Positions 37,476 through 45,595 of a stretch of 64,000 nt of DNA are shown one piece after another. The DNA comes from Candidatus Binatia bacterium (lineage in GTDB: Bacteria > Desulfobacterota > Binatia > UBA12015). A program made the position numbers and the translations under genes. The notes under the pieces were generated by a model, which saw only the letters and a list, made by a program, of their open reading frames with translations, did not search any database and was not told where the DNA came from. Location of the stretch: contig JAQWJE010000049.1 of assembly GCA_029248525.1 (NCBI GenBank), positions 1-64,000 on the forward strand, read 5' to 3'. The first letter of the stretch is position 1; every line of letters begins with the position of its first letter.

Positions 37476-38588
37476 TCAGACCGTTGCGGCGCCTTCAAGG
37501 ACCCCGAGTGTGCGCGCATGGCGGTACCACATCTCTACAGGGTACTCGCGAATGAAGCCGTGGCCACCAAAAACTTGAAGGCCATTGTCAGCGATTTTCA
37601 TGGACTGCTCCGCGGCATAGCGTGAAGCAAGATGAGCCGATCGGGTCGCCTCCACGCCTTTCTCAAGCTCCGAGGCGGCTTTCCAGACCAACCAACGCAT
37701 GGAGTCAATCTCGATGGCCATATCCGAGAGCATGAATGCGACTGCCTGTTTGCGGCCAATCGCCTCACCAAAAGCGACACGCTCGGTGGCATAAGGCGTA
37801 GCGTACTCCAGAACAGCCCGGGACAATCCTACCTGAACGGCAGCTGTACCCACGCGGGCCGCATCCAGAATCGAGCGGATATCACCACCTTCATCGCCGC
37901 CGAGTCGGTCGGCCGCCGACACGCGGACCTGATCCAGGTCCAGAGAAGCTGTTGGAAGCGCGCGCAAGCCGAGAGATTTGCCGGACTCACTAATCGTCAG
38001 ACCCGCAGCATCTCGCTCGACGATGAAGGCTTCAAGGTTCTTGTCAGCGCCCTCGGCATCACCATTACGCGCGATGACAAGGAAATGACTCGCCGAGTCC
38101 GCGAGGGGAACGAAGCTCTTCTTGCCAGTCAAGATCCACTCATTCCCGGAAAGGGTAGCCGTTGTTTTCAACTGCAAAGGATCAAAAAGAGGTCCGGGCT
38201 CAATCAACGCGAGCGAGGCCGGGTGAAACTTTTCTTCGCAAAAAAGTGGGAGGAAACGATCCTTCTGATCCTCGGTGCCATGGTCGACAATCGCAAAAGC
38301 AAAAAGCGCCGGCGCCATCGCCGCCATCGCGAGTGCCGGGTCTCCGTAGGCAAGCTCCTCGAGCGCCATCGCGCCAAGCAGGGGCGAGCGTGGCATTCCC
38401 GCACCGCCATTCTCCTCGGGAATTTGTGCGACGGTCAGCCCGAGCGCCCACGAAGCGTCGAGAAAACCCTCCGGGAGTGCTGCCTGTTCGTCCGCATCAC
38501 GAGCGGAATCGCGCATCGCTGCGGCCGCAAACTCACGTGCCGTGGTTCGGATCAGCTCCTGCTCTTCTGTTGGCTTAAAAGAAATCAA
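37476..38588 (-). CDS. acyl-CoA dehydrogenase, divergent
   Basis: A 370-residue acyl-CoA dehydrogenase-fold protein. It begins ISFKPTEEQELIRTTAREFA, typical of the family. The beta domain reads KTTATLSGNEWILTGKKSFVPLAD, but the usual TEPxxGSD FAD segment appears only as LALIEPGPLFDPLQL, so the FAD contact is changed. The C-terminal FGGHGFIREYPVEMWYRHARTLGVLEGAATV is canonical. I set the start at the TTG at 38588 because CAGGAGA lies upstream; a TTG at 38654 has no such site. It is the first gene of the pair, likely a partner subunit. Confidence 0.88.
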   Translation of the reverse strand: MISFKPTEEQELIRTTAREFAAAAMRDSARDADEQAALPEGFLDASWALGLTVAQIPEENGGAGMPRSPLLGAMALEELAYGDPALAMAAMAPALFAFAIVDHGTEDQKDRFLPLFCEEKFHPASLALIEPGPLFDPLQLKTTATLSGNEWILTGKKSFVPLADSASHFLVIARNGDAEGADKNLEAFIVERDAAGLTISESGKSLGLRALPTASLDLDQVRVSAADRLGGDEGGDIRSILDAARVGTAAVQVGLSRAVLEYATPYATERVAFGEAIGRKQAVAFMLSDMAIEIDSMRWLVWKAASELEKGVEATRSAHLASRYAAEQSMKIADNGLQVFGGHGFIREYPVEMWYRHARTLGVLEGAATV

Positions 38589-38611
38589 GTCGTTGTCTCC
38601 TGATGTTTCGG

Positions 38612-38639
38612 TTGAATTTTGATCACCCGCAAGATTAAT
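38612..38639 (+). promoter_or_regulatory. possible promoter of the LLM-class gene
   Basis: TTGAAT at 38612-38617 and ATTAAT at 38634-38639 are spaced 16 bases apart, each matching four of six consensus bases. The ATG of the oxidoreductase lies 48 bases further. It sits in the 98-base gap between divergent genes. Weak evidence. Confidence 0.3.
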
Positions 38640-38686
38640 GCACTGAAACCGCAAATTTCAAGGCGACCACAACGGAGGAGATATCG

Positions 38687-39547
38687 ATGAAATTCGGAGT
38701 GATGTTCAGCAACGTGGGCCCCATGGGAACACCAGACTTTCTTCCCGATTTCGCACGAATGAACGAAGCAGCGGGCATGGAGTCTCTCTGGACGGTGGAG
38801 CACGTCGTTGTGCCGGAAGGGTACAAATCTCAGTACCCCTACAGTCGGGATGGTCGTATGCCCGGCCCGGAAAACTCACCAATTCCGGATCCGATCATGC
38901 CGCTGGTTTACGCCGCAGCCTTCACGACCAAGATCAAGCTGGGCACGGGTATCCTGATCCTGCCGCAACGACACCCCTTCTACGTTGCGAAGGAGGTCGC
39001 TACTCTCGATGTTTTATCCAAAGGCCGCGCGATCTTCGGCATCGGTGTGGGATGGCTTGAGGAAGAATTTGACGGCCTCGGCATCCCCTTTCAGGACCGG
39101 GCCTCGCGGACGCGAGAATCCGTCGCCGCGCTGCGGTCGCTCTGGAAGGCCGATCCCGAAGCATTCGACGGAAAGTTCTTCAGTTGGGGACCCATGAACT
39201 CCAATCCCAAACCAGTCCAGGGGCACCTCCCCATCGTGATGGGCGGTCACACGGATATCTCCGCCAAACGGGCCGCTCGCTATTGCGACGGCTTCTTCCC
39301 CGCGATCGCTGATCCGGAAAAGGTCGCGCACCTCATTCAGGTGCTGCATGCCGAGTGCGACAAATTGGGCCGTGACCCGTCCGAGATCGAGCTATCCGTG
39401 GGTGCGGGTGCGATCGACCTCGACGGTATCAAGCGCTTCGAGGATATGGGCGTTGCTCGGATTGGTGTGGCCCCCGCAGGTTTCGACAAGAACTCCCTGG
39501 AGCAGGGCCTCTCGGCGTTCACGGATTCCGTTCTTTCCAAACTCTGA
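38687..39547 (+). CDS. LLM-class flavin/F420-dependent oxidoreductase
   Basis: A 286-residue luciferase-like TIM-barrel protein. It begins MKFGVMFSNVGPMGTPDF and contains ESLWTVEHVVVPEGY, TKIKLGTGILILPQRHPF and RAIFGIGVGWLEEEF, then PIVMGGHTDISAKRAARYCDGFFP. These match the F420-type subgroup seen also at the window's left edge. It would transfer hydride between a reduced deazaflavin (or FMN) and an unknown substrate. GGAGATATCG precedes the ATG. It is divergent from the two acyl-CoA dehydrogenase genes, suggesting a shared catabolic role. Confidence 0.9.
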   Translation: MKFGVMFSNVGPMGTPDFLPDFARMNEAAGMESLWTVEHVVVPEGYKSQYPYSRDGRMPGPENSPIPDPIMPLVYAAAFTTKIKLGTGILILPQRHPFYVAKEVATLDVLSKGRAIFGIGVGWLEEEFDGLGIPFQDRASRTRESVAALRSLWKADPEAFDGKFFSWGPMNSNPKPVQGHLPIVMGGHTDISAKRAARYCDGFFPAIADPEKVAHLIQVLHAECDKLGRDPSEIELSVGAGAIDLDGIKRFEDMGVARIGVAPAGFDKNSLEQGLSAFTDSVLSKL

Positions 39548-39576
39548 CTCTCACCGGAATTGGTCTGCCGGGAGAG
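39548..39576. terminator. hairpin between convergent genes
   Basis: CTCTC-A-CCGG (39548-39557) can pair with CCGG-GAGAG (39568-39576) around a ten-base loop, with one bulged A. It lies between the ends of the LLM-class gene and the kinase gene. It has no U-tract, so it is a weak candidate. Confidence 0.3.
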
Positions 39577-39585
39577 CCCCGGCAA

Positions 39586-41679
39586 TCACGGCAGATCAAG
39601 ACCGGCTTGTGCCTCGACTGCACTTCGAGCGGCCTGCCGAAGATCCTGTTCATTGCCCGGTCGAGTCACAAGGCGTCCAATATCAGGAAACCGCTCGCGA
39701 ACGCTGCGTGCCTCGCCGATCGGGCAAGTCGCAAGGACTGCGGTTTTTGCCTCGCCCGCCAGACGCAAAACTTGCTCGATCTCTTCGGTGACGAGGCTTG
39801 GATCGGCGCGAAGTACCAAAAGATCGTAGGGGACGTCGGCTGATGCCAGAATCCGACAGACATCCGAGAAGCTGTCGGCGAGAGTCACCTCACAACCCCA
39901 GGATTCAAAGAGCCCCCGGAGATGGAGAGCAAGCCGGCCCGGTTTTTCCCATAGAACGAGCCGGCCAGCCGATGGCACCTCGAGGTCCATGGCAATCTCG
40001 GCATCTCCCTCGACGAGGGGGAGCTCGAAAGAAAAACGACTTCCCTTGCCAAGTACTGATTTGACTTGAATCTCGGCGCCCATCATGACGACCAGCCGTT
40101 GCGAAATTGCCAGACCGAGTCCAACACCGCCAAACTGCCGCGTGGTCGATGCATCTGCCTGGCGAAAGACATCGAAAATAATTCCCATATCCTCCTTTGC
40201 CATTCCGATGCCGCTATCCTCGACGGAAACCCGTAGCCGAGCGCTATCATCGGCACCGGTTGCATCGGAAACTTTGATGTCCAGGGCAACATGGCCGCTA
40301 TGAGTGAATTTCACGGCATTCCCGATCAGGTTCAGCAGGACCTGACGGAAACGCGTCGGATCACCCACAATGAACTGGGGGACATCGGCATTTGCGGCCA
40401 GAATCAGTTCGACACCCTTGGCCGAGGCTTGCACCGCAAAGGTATCGATCACGCCTTCTGCCAGCCTTCGAATATCAAAGGAGATTTTTTCCAATTCGAT
40501 CTGACCGCTCTCGAAACGCGAGAAATCCAGAACATCACCGACCAGCGCGATGAGGGTTTCTGCGCATGATTGGGACCGATTGAGGAAATCGCGGCGCTCC
40601 CCATCATCAGTGGCCTCGAGCGCCATCTCCGTCATACCAAAGATACCATTCAGCGGGGTGCGGATCTCATGGCTGATCGTCGCCAGAAACTCGCTTTTCA
40701 GGCGGTCGGCCTCCTCTGCCGCCTCTCGCGCGCGTACCTGCGTCCGTTCCGCCGAACGACGTTCGCTAATGTCGCGCAAGAATGCCGTAAATTGGACCGA
40801 CGCCGAAAGACTGGATCGCGTGATGGTAAGTTCGATCGGAAACTCCCGACCGGTTTGGTGCAATGCCTCAATCTCGATACGAGAACCTACGACCCGAGGG
40901 GCACTCCCGCTGCGCAGGCGCGCCATACCGGCCCCATGCGCTTCGCGATAGCGGGCCGGGATAATCGTATCTGCCAAACGTCTCCCGACGACTTCTTCGC
41001 GTGACCATCCAAAGATCGCGTGCGCCTGATCATTCCACTCAACGATATTTCCCATATCGTCGGCAATCACGACCGCATCGAGAGCACCATCGAGAACGAT
41101 TCTCTCCCCCTGAATCCGAAGCTCGAGTTCATGAATTGATTGAACGGCATCCGTCAAGGTCGAACGACGGATCCACGTCAGCAGGATCGCGAGGGCACCG
41201 GTGCCGAGCAATTGGGGAACCAGGTTCGATCCCGTATCCGGTGGCAAGCGAAACTCGATCGTCAGCCATCCAAACACCCAGGCGATCAGGGTCAGCAAAC
41301 TCATCGCGCGAAGATCAAACGACAGGCAGCCGATTCCGACCATGCTGGATAAAAGAACGTAAAAACTGGACGCGTTGGCAGATACTTCAACTACGGCAGC
41401 GCTGAAAGAAAGCCCGACCAGTCCAGCCAAAAACAGCGCACGGACTTCCCGGCCGCCTTTGCCGCCCCGGACCCAACGCCCCAGGCCGAGAAAGATCGCC
41501 CCCACAACCAACGACGGCAGGACGAAGCTGCTGTCCAGATCGTCTGGCGGCAAAAAGAAATTCACCAATGCCAATCCAAGATAGATCACGCCGACCCAGA
41601 GCAAGGCTCTTGCAGTGGTTTCGTGAGCTTGCTCACTCATCGCGGCTTCGAAAGCAGCCGGTTGGATCGGGCTGGACAC
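39586..41679 (-). CDS. membrane PAS sensor histidine kinase with degenerate receiver domain
   Basis: A 697-residue kinase. Residues about 20-160 hold five or six membrane helices (for example WVGVIYLGLALVNFFL). A PAS domain spans about 195-310 (ALDAVVIADDMGNIVEWND). The phospho-acceptor His lies in KSEFLATISHEIRTPLNGIFG, with the ATPase motifs VLLNLIGNAVKFTHSG, EDSGIGMAKED and GGVGLGLAISQRL. The last 130 residues have receiver-like spacing, but the site reads YDLLVLRADPSL without a clear phospho-accepting Asp. The GTG at 41679 has AGAGAGAA upstream; an ATG at 41640 is the alternative. Confidence 0.9.
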   Translation of the reverse strand: MSSPIQPAAFEAAMSEQAHETTARALLWVGVIYLGLALVNFFLPPDDLDSSFVLPSLVVGAIFLGLGRWVRGGKGGREVRALFLAGLVGLSFSAAVVEVSANASSFYVLLSSMVGIGCLSFDLRAMSLLTLIAWVFGWLTIEFRLPPDTGSNLVPQLLGTGALAILLTWIRRSTLTDAVQSIHELELRIQGERIVLDGALDAVVIADDMGNIVEWNDQAHAIFGWSREEVVGRRLADTIIPARYREAHGAGMARLRSGSAPRVVGSRIEIEALHQTGREFPIELTITRSSLSASVQFTAFLRDISERRSAERTQVRAREAAEEADRLKSEFLATISHEIRTPLNGIFGMTEMALEATDDGERRDFLNRSQSCAETLIALVGDVLDFSRFESGQIELEKISFDIRRLAEGVIDTFAVQASAKGVELILAANADVPQFIVGDPTRFRQVLLNLIGNAVKFTHSGHVALDIKVSDATGADDSARLRVSVEDSGIGMAKEDMGIIFDVFRQADASTTRQFGGVGLGLAISQRLVVMMGAEIQVKSVLGKGSRFSFELPLVEGDAEIAMDLEVPSAGRLVLWEKPGRLALHLRGLFESWGCEVTLADSFSDVCRILASADVPYDLLVLRADPSLVTEEIEQVLRLAGEAKTAVLATCPIGEARSVRERFPDIGRLVTRPGNEQDLRQAARSAVEAQAGLDLP

Positions 41680-41769
41680 GTTTTCTCTCTAGCACTAGTG
41701 AACCGTCGGCCCCACCCAAGTCGCGCGAATTCACTTGCAGCCGATCGTCGCAGATGGCAGTCCCGTTCC

Positions 41770-42927
41770 ATGGCTATGGAGACCCGTCCTTTTACCATCG
41801 ATATTCCCGAAACAGTATTGCAAGATTTGCAGGAGCGTCTGGCACGCACGCGCTTTCCCGGCGAAATCGCCGGTGCGGACTGGGGCTATGGGACGGACCT
41901 CTCCTATCTCCGTGATCTCGTTACCTTCTGGAAGGATAGCTACGATTGGCGCCAGCACGAGACACGATTGAACCAACTCAACCAATTTGAGGCACGGGTA
42001 GACGATCTATGGGTCCACGTCGTCCATGAAAAAGGGACGGGACCGGCACCCATGCCTTTATGCATTACTCATGGTTGGCCGGGTTCGTTCGTGGAATTTG
42101 AACAAATCCTCGGTCCGCTGACCGATCCCGCAGCGCATGGCGGTGATCCCGCTGATGCCTTCGACGTCATCCTTCCATCAATGCCGGGATACGGATTCTC
42201 CGAAGCGGCCACCACGCCCGGTATGGATTGTGAGAAAATCGCTGATATGTGGGTCAAGCTGATGCGTGGACTTGGCTACGATCACTTTGCCGCACAAGGT
42301 GGTGATTGGGGCGCGATGGTTACGGGTATGCTGGGGTCGAAATACCCCGAAGAACTCATCGGCATTCACCTGAACATGGTCGTTGCCTTCCCCGGTGATC
42401 CCGCGAAAGCTCTCGAAGGACTCAGCCCGGAGGACATGGCCGCACTCGGCGATCTTGACCACTTCCAGAAACAGGAGACCGGCTACCAGCAAATTCAGGG
42501 GACCAAGCCACAAACGCTCGCATACGGATTAAATGACTCGCCGGCCGGGTTGGCTGGTTGGATCATCGAAAAATTTCGCACCTGGAGTGACTGCGACGGC
42601 GACCTGGAAAGCATCTACACCAAAGACCAACTGCTGACCAATATCATGCTCTACTGGCTACCTGAATCGATCGGGTCTTCGGTGCACCTTTACTGCGAAT
42701 CGATGCGTGCGGGTAAATTCCCGCCAACCGATTACCGGGTAGAGGTTCCCACGGGTGCGGCCATCTTCCCGCAGGAAATCATCCGCCCCCCACGGGCGTG
42801 GATCGAAGACACCTACAACCTCCAGCATTACCGCACCTTCGATAAAGGCGGTCATTTTGCGGCCATGGAGCAGCCTGCCGCCTTGGTGGAATCGATTCGG
42901 GACCATTTCCGACCGCTGCGAGGATAG
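41770..42927 (+). CDS. epoxide hydrolase (EHN / juvenile-hormone type)
   Basis: A 385-residue alpha/beta hydrolase. The N-terminal EHN region (TRPFTIDIPETVLQDLQERLARTRFP) lies at residues 5-30. The oxyanion motif HGWPGS is at 101-106, the nucleophile Asp179 in GGDWGA, and the catalytic His in GGHFAAMEQP near residue 357. These define microsomal/JH-type epoxide hydrolases, which open epoxides to diols. It is cytosolic or membrane-peripheral here, as no signal is seen. The ATG at 41770 or the next at 41776 is the start. It is divergent from the sensor kinase, and argC converges 3 bases away. Confidence 0.92.
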   Translation: MAMETRPFTIDIPETVLQDLQERLARTRFPGEIAGADWGYGTDLSYLRDLVTFWKDSYDWRQHETRLNQLNQFEARVDDLWVHVVHEKGTGPAPMPLCITHGWPGSFVEFEQILGPLTDPAAHGGDPADAFDVILPSMPGYGFSEAATTPGMDCEKIADMWVKLMRGLGYDHFAAQGGDWGAMVTGMLGSKYPEELIGIHLNMVVAFPGDPAKALEGLSPEDMAALGDLDHFQKQETGYQQIQGTKPQTLAYGLNDSPAGLAGWIIEKFRTWSDCDGDLESIYTKDQLLTNIMLYWLPESIGSSVHLYCESMRAGKFPPTDYRVEVPTGAAIFPQEIIRPPRAWIEDTYNLQHYRTFDKGGHFAAMEQPAALVESIRDHFRPLRG

Positions 42928-42930
42928 TTC

Positions 42931-43887
42931 TCAGGCGCGGAGTCCCGTGTCCTCGGGGAAACCCAGCATCAAGTTCAGATTCTGAATCGCGGCGCCAGCG
43001 GCGCCCTTGCCCAGGTTGTCGAGGAGACCAACCAGCAAAATATGCCCGTCCGGGTGCGGCAGTACCGATAACGAAACCGCGTTCGTCCCGTTCCATCGGC
43101 CGGGGTCCAGCGTCTTTTCGTCACCGAGGAACTCCTCGGAAAACGGCATCACTTTCACAAAGAGCTCGCTCGCATAGCGATCTTTCAGAAGAGCATGAAT
43201 CGTCGCGCCGGTGGCACCCGGCTGCAAAAAAGAGGCATGCAGCGGAATCTCGACTCGCATCCCGCTGGCGAAGGGCCCTACGGCCGGAAGAAAATAGGGT
43301 GCCTGTTCCAGACCGCAAAAATGGACCATCTCCGCGATATGCTTATGCTGTCGATCGAATGCGTAAGGCGCCTCAAAAGGTAATCCCGCCAAATCACCTT
43401 GAGGATCCTCCCACTTTTCAATCAACTGCCGTCCTCCGCCCGAATAACCCGATAGAGCGTGAATGGTAATCGGCGCTTCCTTCAGCAGAAACCCCTCCTC
43501 CAGAAGCGGCGCGAGTCCGAGGATCACGCTGGTCGGGTAACAACCCGGGTTGGCCACCAGGCGGCCTTCCCGAATGGACTCCCGCTGCAGATCCGAAATC
43601 TCGGGCAACCCGTAAACAAAATCCAGGCTGACGCGGTGAGCACTGCTCGCGTCGATGATCCGTGTATCTCCAGCTGCGACACTCGCGACCGCCTCACGCG
43701 ATGCTTCATCGGGAAGGCAGAGAATTGCCAGATCCGCCTGACGCAGAAAATCACGCCGGACATCCAGAATCTTGCGATCGGCTTCCGCTGGAGCGATCAG
43801 TTCGATATCCGACCGTGCGGCCAATGCTTCATGAATCCGCAGGCCAGTGGTGCCAACGTGCCCATCGATGAAAACTTTCACAGCCAT
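42931..43887 (-). CDS. argC: N-acetyl-gamma-glutamyl-phosphate reductase (type 2)
   Basis: A 318-residue NADPH enzyme of arginine biosynthesis. It begins VKVFIDGHVGTTGLRIHEAL, the short type 2 form of the Rossmann start. The catalytic Cys is in VANPGCYPTSVILGL, and the substrate segment HALSGYSGGGRQLIEKW follows. The late HKHIAEM and TNAVSLSVLPHPDG are also conserved. The length fits type 2 rather than the roughly 345-residue type 1. No other arg gene adjoins it. The ATG at 43887 follows an extended open frame that is not conserved. Confidence 0.95.
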   Translation of the reverse strand: MAVKVFIDGHVGTTGLRIHEALAARSDIELIAPAEADRKILDVRRDFLRQADLAILCLPDEASREAVASVAAGDTRIIDASSAHRVSLDFVYGLPEISDLQRESIREGRLVANPGCYPTSVILGLAPLLEEGFLLKEAPITIHALSGYSGGGRQLIEKWEDPQGDLAGLPFEAPYAFDRQHKHIAEMVHFCGLEQAPYFLPAVGPFASGMRVEIPLHASFLQPGATGATIHALLKDRYASELFVKVMPFSEEFLGDEKTLDPGRWNGTNAVSLSVLPHPDGHILLVGLLDNLGKGAAGAAIQNLNLMLGFPEDTGLRA

Positions 43888-43980
43888 CTGGGCATCATCG
43901 CAGGCCCGACCCCCTCTGCGCCAGTCCGGCACTTCCACAAACGTCGATGCCGACTTACAGGCCGTCTCGGCTCAATCTGC

Positions 43981-44577
43981 CTACCGAGTGGCCCACGCCG
44001 CCTGCAGGCGCAGCAGAGCCGCAGCCAGAAGCGGGATCGCCACAGGCCAGGCGGCCGGACTACTGGTCTGGGCGAGTACAATCCAGATCCACCAGGACCC
44101 GATCAGGTGAAATCGACGCCACCGGACACGACCGAGCATCCTGACCGAACGATCATTCGATGTGGCTGCCATGGCAAAAGTGAAAAAATAAGCCAATCCG
44201 CCACCAGCCAAAGTCAGAATATCGAGACCGGCCAGAAAGGGGTCCGGGTACCACAAACCCAGCGCCAGCAACGCAAAAAGATGAAGGAGTTGGGACCAGG
44301 CAAAAAGCAGACCCACGGCACGACGGTTCCGGCGCATCCAGCTCGTGGTCGTGTTGGTGAAAAGCCGGCACACGGGCGCGGTGGCAAAGGCCAACGCGAA
44401 TATCAGCATGGATGCACGGCCGCTGCTCCGAATCATCAAACGCAGATTGGCCTCGGAAACCGGGAGCAGCAGCCCCAGATAGGCGACGGCCAGCAGCGCA
44501 CAGAAAACCGGCAACCAGGTCTTTCCCGCGCGCTTATGCCGGCCAGCCTTCTCTCCCAATCGATTTTCAAAGCTCAT
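43981..44577 (-). CDS. ferric-reductase-like transmembrane (MsrQ-like) protein
   Basis: A 198-residue protein with five or six membrane segments (for example 22-40, 49-68, 86-104, 118-135, 153-190). His residues in LLHLFALLALG and VRWRRFHLIGSWW are placed as haem b ligands in the ferric-reductase transmembrane family. By family it may reduce quinones or transfer electrons to a periplasmic partner such as MsrP, but no msrP is beside it. The ATG at 44577 gives the family length. It is 93 bases downstream of and in opposite order to argC, on the same strand. Confidence 0.75.
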   Translation of the reverse strand: MSFENRLGEKAGRHKRAGKTWLPVFCALLAVAYLGLLLPVSEANLRLMIRSSGRASMLIFALAFATAPVCRLFTNTTTSWMRRNRRAVGLLFAWSQLLHLFALLALGLWYPDPFLAGLDILTLAGGGLAYFFTFAMAATSNDRSVRMLGRVRWRRFHLIGSWWIWIVLAQTSSPAAWPVAIPLLAAALLRLQAAWATR

Positions 44578-44656
44578 GCATTCTCGAAGATGACAGTCCC
44601 CCGTAGGCAAGCAAACGAAACTTGGGTAGAGGTGGGCGCGTGCGAGAAGTGAAACC

Positions 44657-45595
44657 TTGAACAAGACGATTGCCCGGCTCCTCGTCAGTCTGGTCGTCCT
44701 CGGGGTCCTCTTCATCAATGTCGGCCCGGCAAAGTTGGGGCACGTACTGCTCGAGGTGCAGCCCCTCTGGTTTTGGGGAGCATTTATCGCCTACAATTCA
44801 GGCCAGGTCGTCAGTGCATTGCGCTGGAAGACACTCGGTGATGCGGTGGGCTTCGAGACAAGCGGATTGTCCTACATCCGCATCTATTTCATCGGGATGT
44901 TCTTTGGAATCGCGATCCCCAGTACGCTGGGAACCGATGGCACCCGAGCACTCTACCTGGGACGAATACCACCTGGCGCCACCAGGGCCCTGTCGACGGT
45001 GGTCGGAGATCGAGTCATTGGTCTGGTCACACTGATGACCGTGGCAGCGCTGGCGCTCCTGTTCGGCCCGCGCGGCGATCTACCACCTATCCTCGCTCTG
45101 GCGCTTGGTCTCCTGTCGGGGGGAAGTCTGCTCGCCTGGATCACGGCCCCTGCTCTGGCCTCCTTGCTTCCCGAAGGAAACCGCCTGCGCGAGTTGATCC
45201 GAGGCGACCTCCTGCCGCTCTTTCGCCACCCAAAACTTCTCGGCAAAGCATTTACGCTTTCGATTCTGGTGCATCTGCTCCATATCGCCGGGCAGAAGTT
45301 CCTTACCGATGCTCTGAGCCTCGACGTCAGTTGGGGATTCATCGCGATTTATCATCCCTTGATCGTCCTCGCGACAGCGATTCCGATCACCATAGGCGGC
45401 TTCGGCTTGCGCGAAGCAACCTATGCTCTGCTGCTCCCCTTCGCGGGCATTCCGGCCGACGATGCCATCGTCCTGTCCTTATTGTGGTGGGCTGTAGGCG
45501 CGCTTGGTGGCCTGCTCGGTGGTGTCATCTACGCCGCCAGCGGAGGAGCGCCCGCGGCACCCGGCAGGCCACCTGCCGGACCCGCGACCGGCTGA
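44657..45595 (+). CDS. YbhN/LPG-synthase-transmembrane-like membrane protein
   Basis: A 312-residue protein with about eight membrane segments. It has the family elements ALRWKTLGDAVG, FFGIAIPSTLGTDGTRALYLGRI and IGLVTLMTVAAL, and the C-terminal AIPITIGGFGLREATYALLLPFAGI. These match the lysylphosphatidylglycerol-synthase membrane domain family (YbhN, AglD-like), which handles lipid or isoprenoid carriers. It lacks the catalytic soluble domain. The start is TTG at 44657. A second member of the family lies at 47935-48912. Its last 117 bases overlap the opposing exported fusion gene. Confidence 0.85.
   Translation: MNKTIARLLVSLVVLGVLFINVGPAKLGHVLLEVQPLWFWGAFIAYNSGQVVSALRWKTLGDAVGFETSGLSYIRIYFIGMFFGIAIPSTLGTDGTRALYLGRIPPGATRALSTVVGDRVIGLVTLMTVAALALLFGPRGDLPPILALALGLLSGGSLLAWITAPALASLLPEGNRLRELIRGDLLPLFRHPKLLGKAFTLSILVHLLHIAGQKFLTDALSLDVSWGFIAIYHPLIVLATAIPITIGGFGLREATYALLLPFAGIPADDAIVLSLLWWAVGALGGLLGGVIYAASGGAPAAPGRPPAGPATG

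Noticed and set aside
37632-38603. 323-residue plus-strand frame opposite the second acyl-CoA dehydrogenase
   Set aside because: Antisense shadow without motifs.
43459-44652. 397-residue plus-strand open frame across argC and the ferric-reductase-like gene
   Set aside because: Rich in Arg, Gln, Pro and Gly; it spans two real minus-strand genes and their gap, with no recognisable domain.
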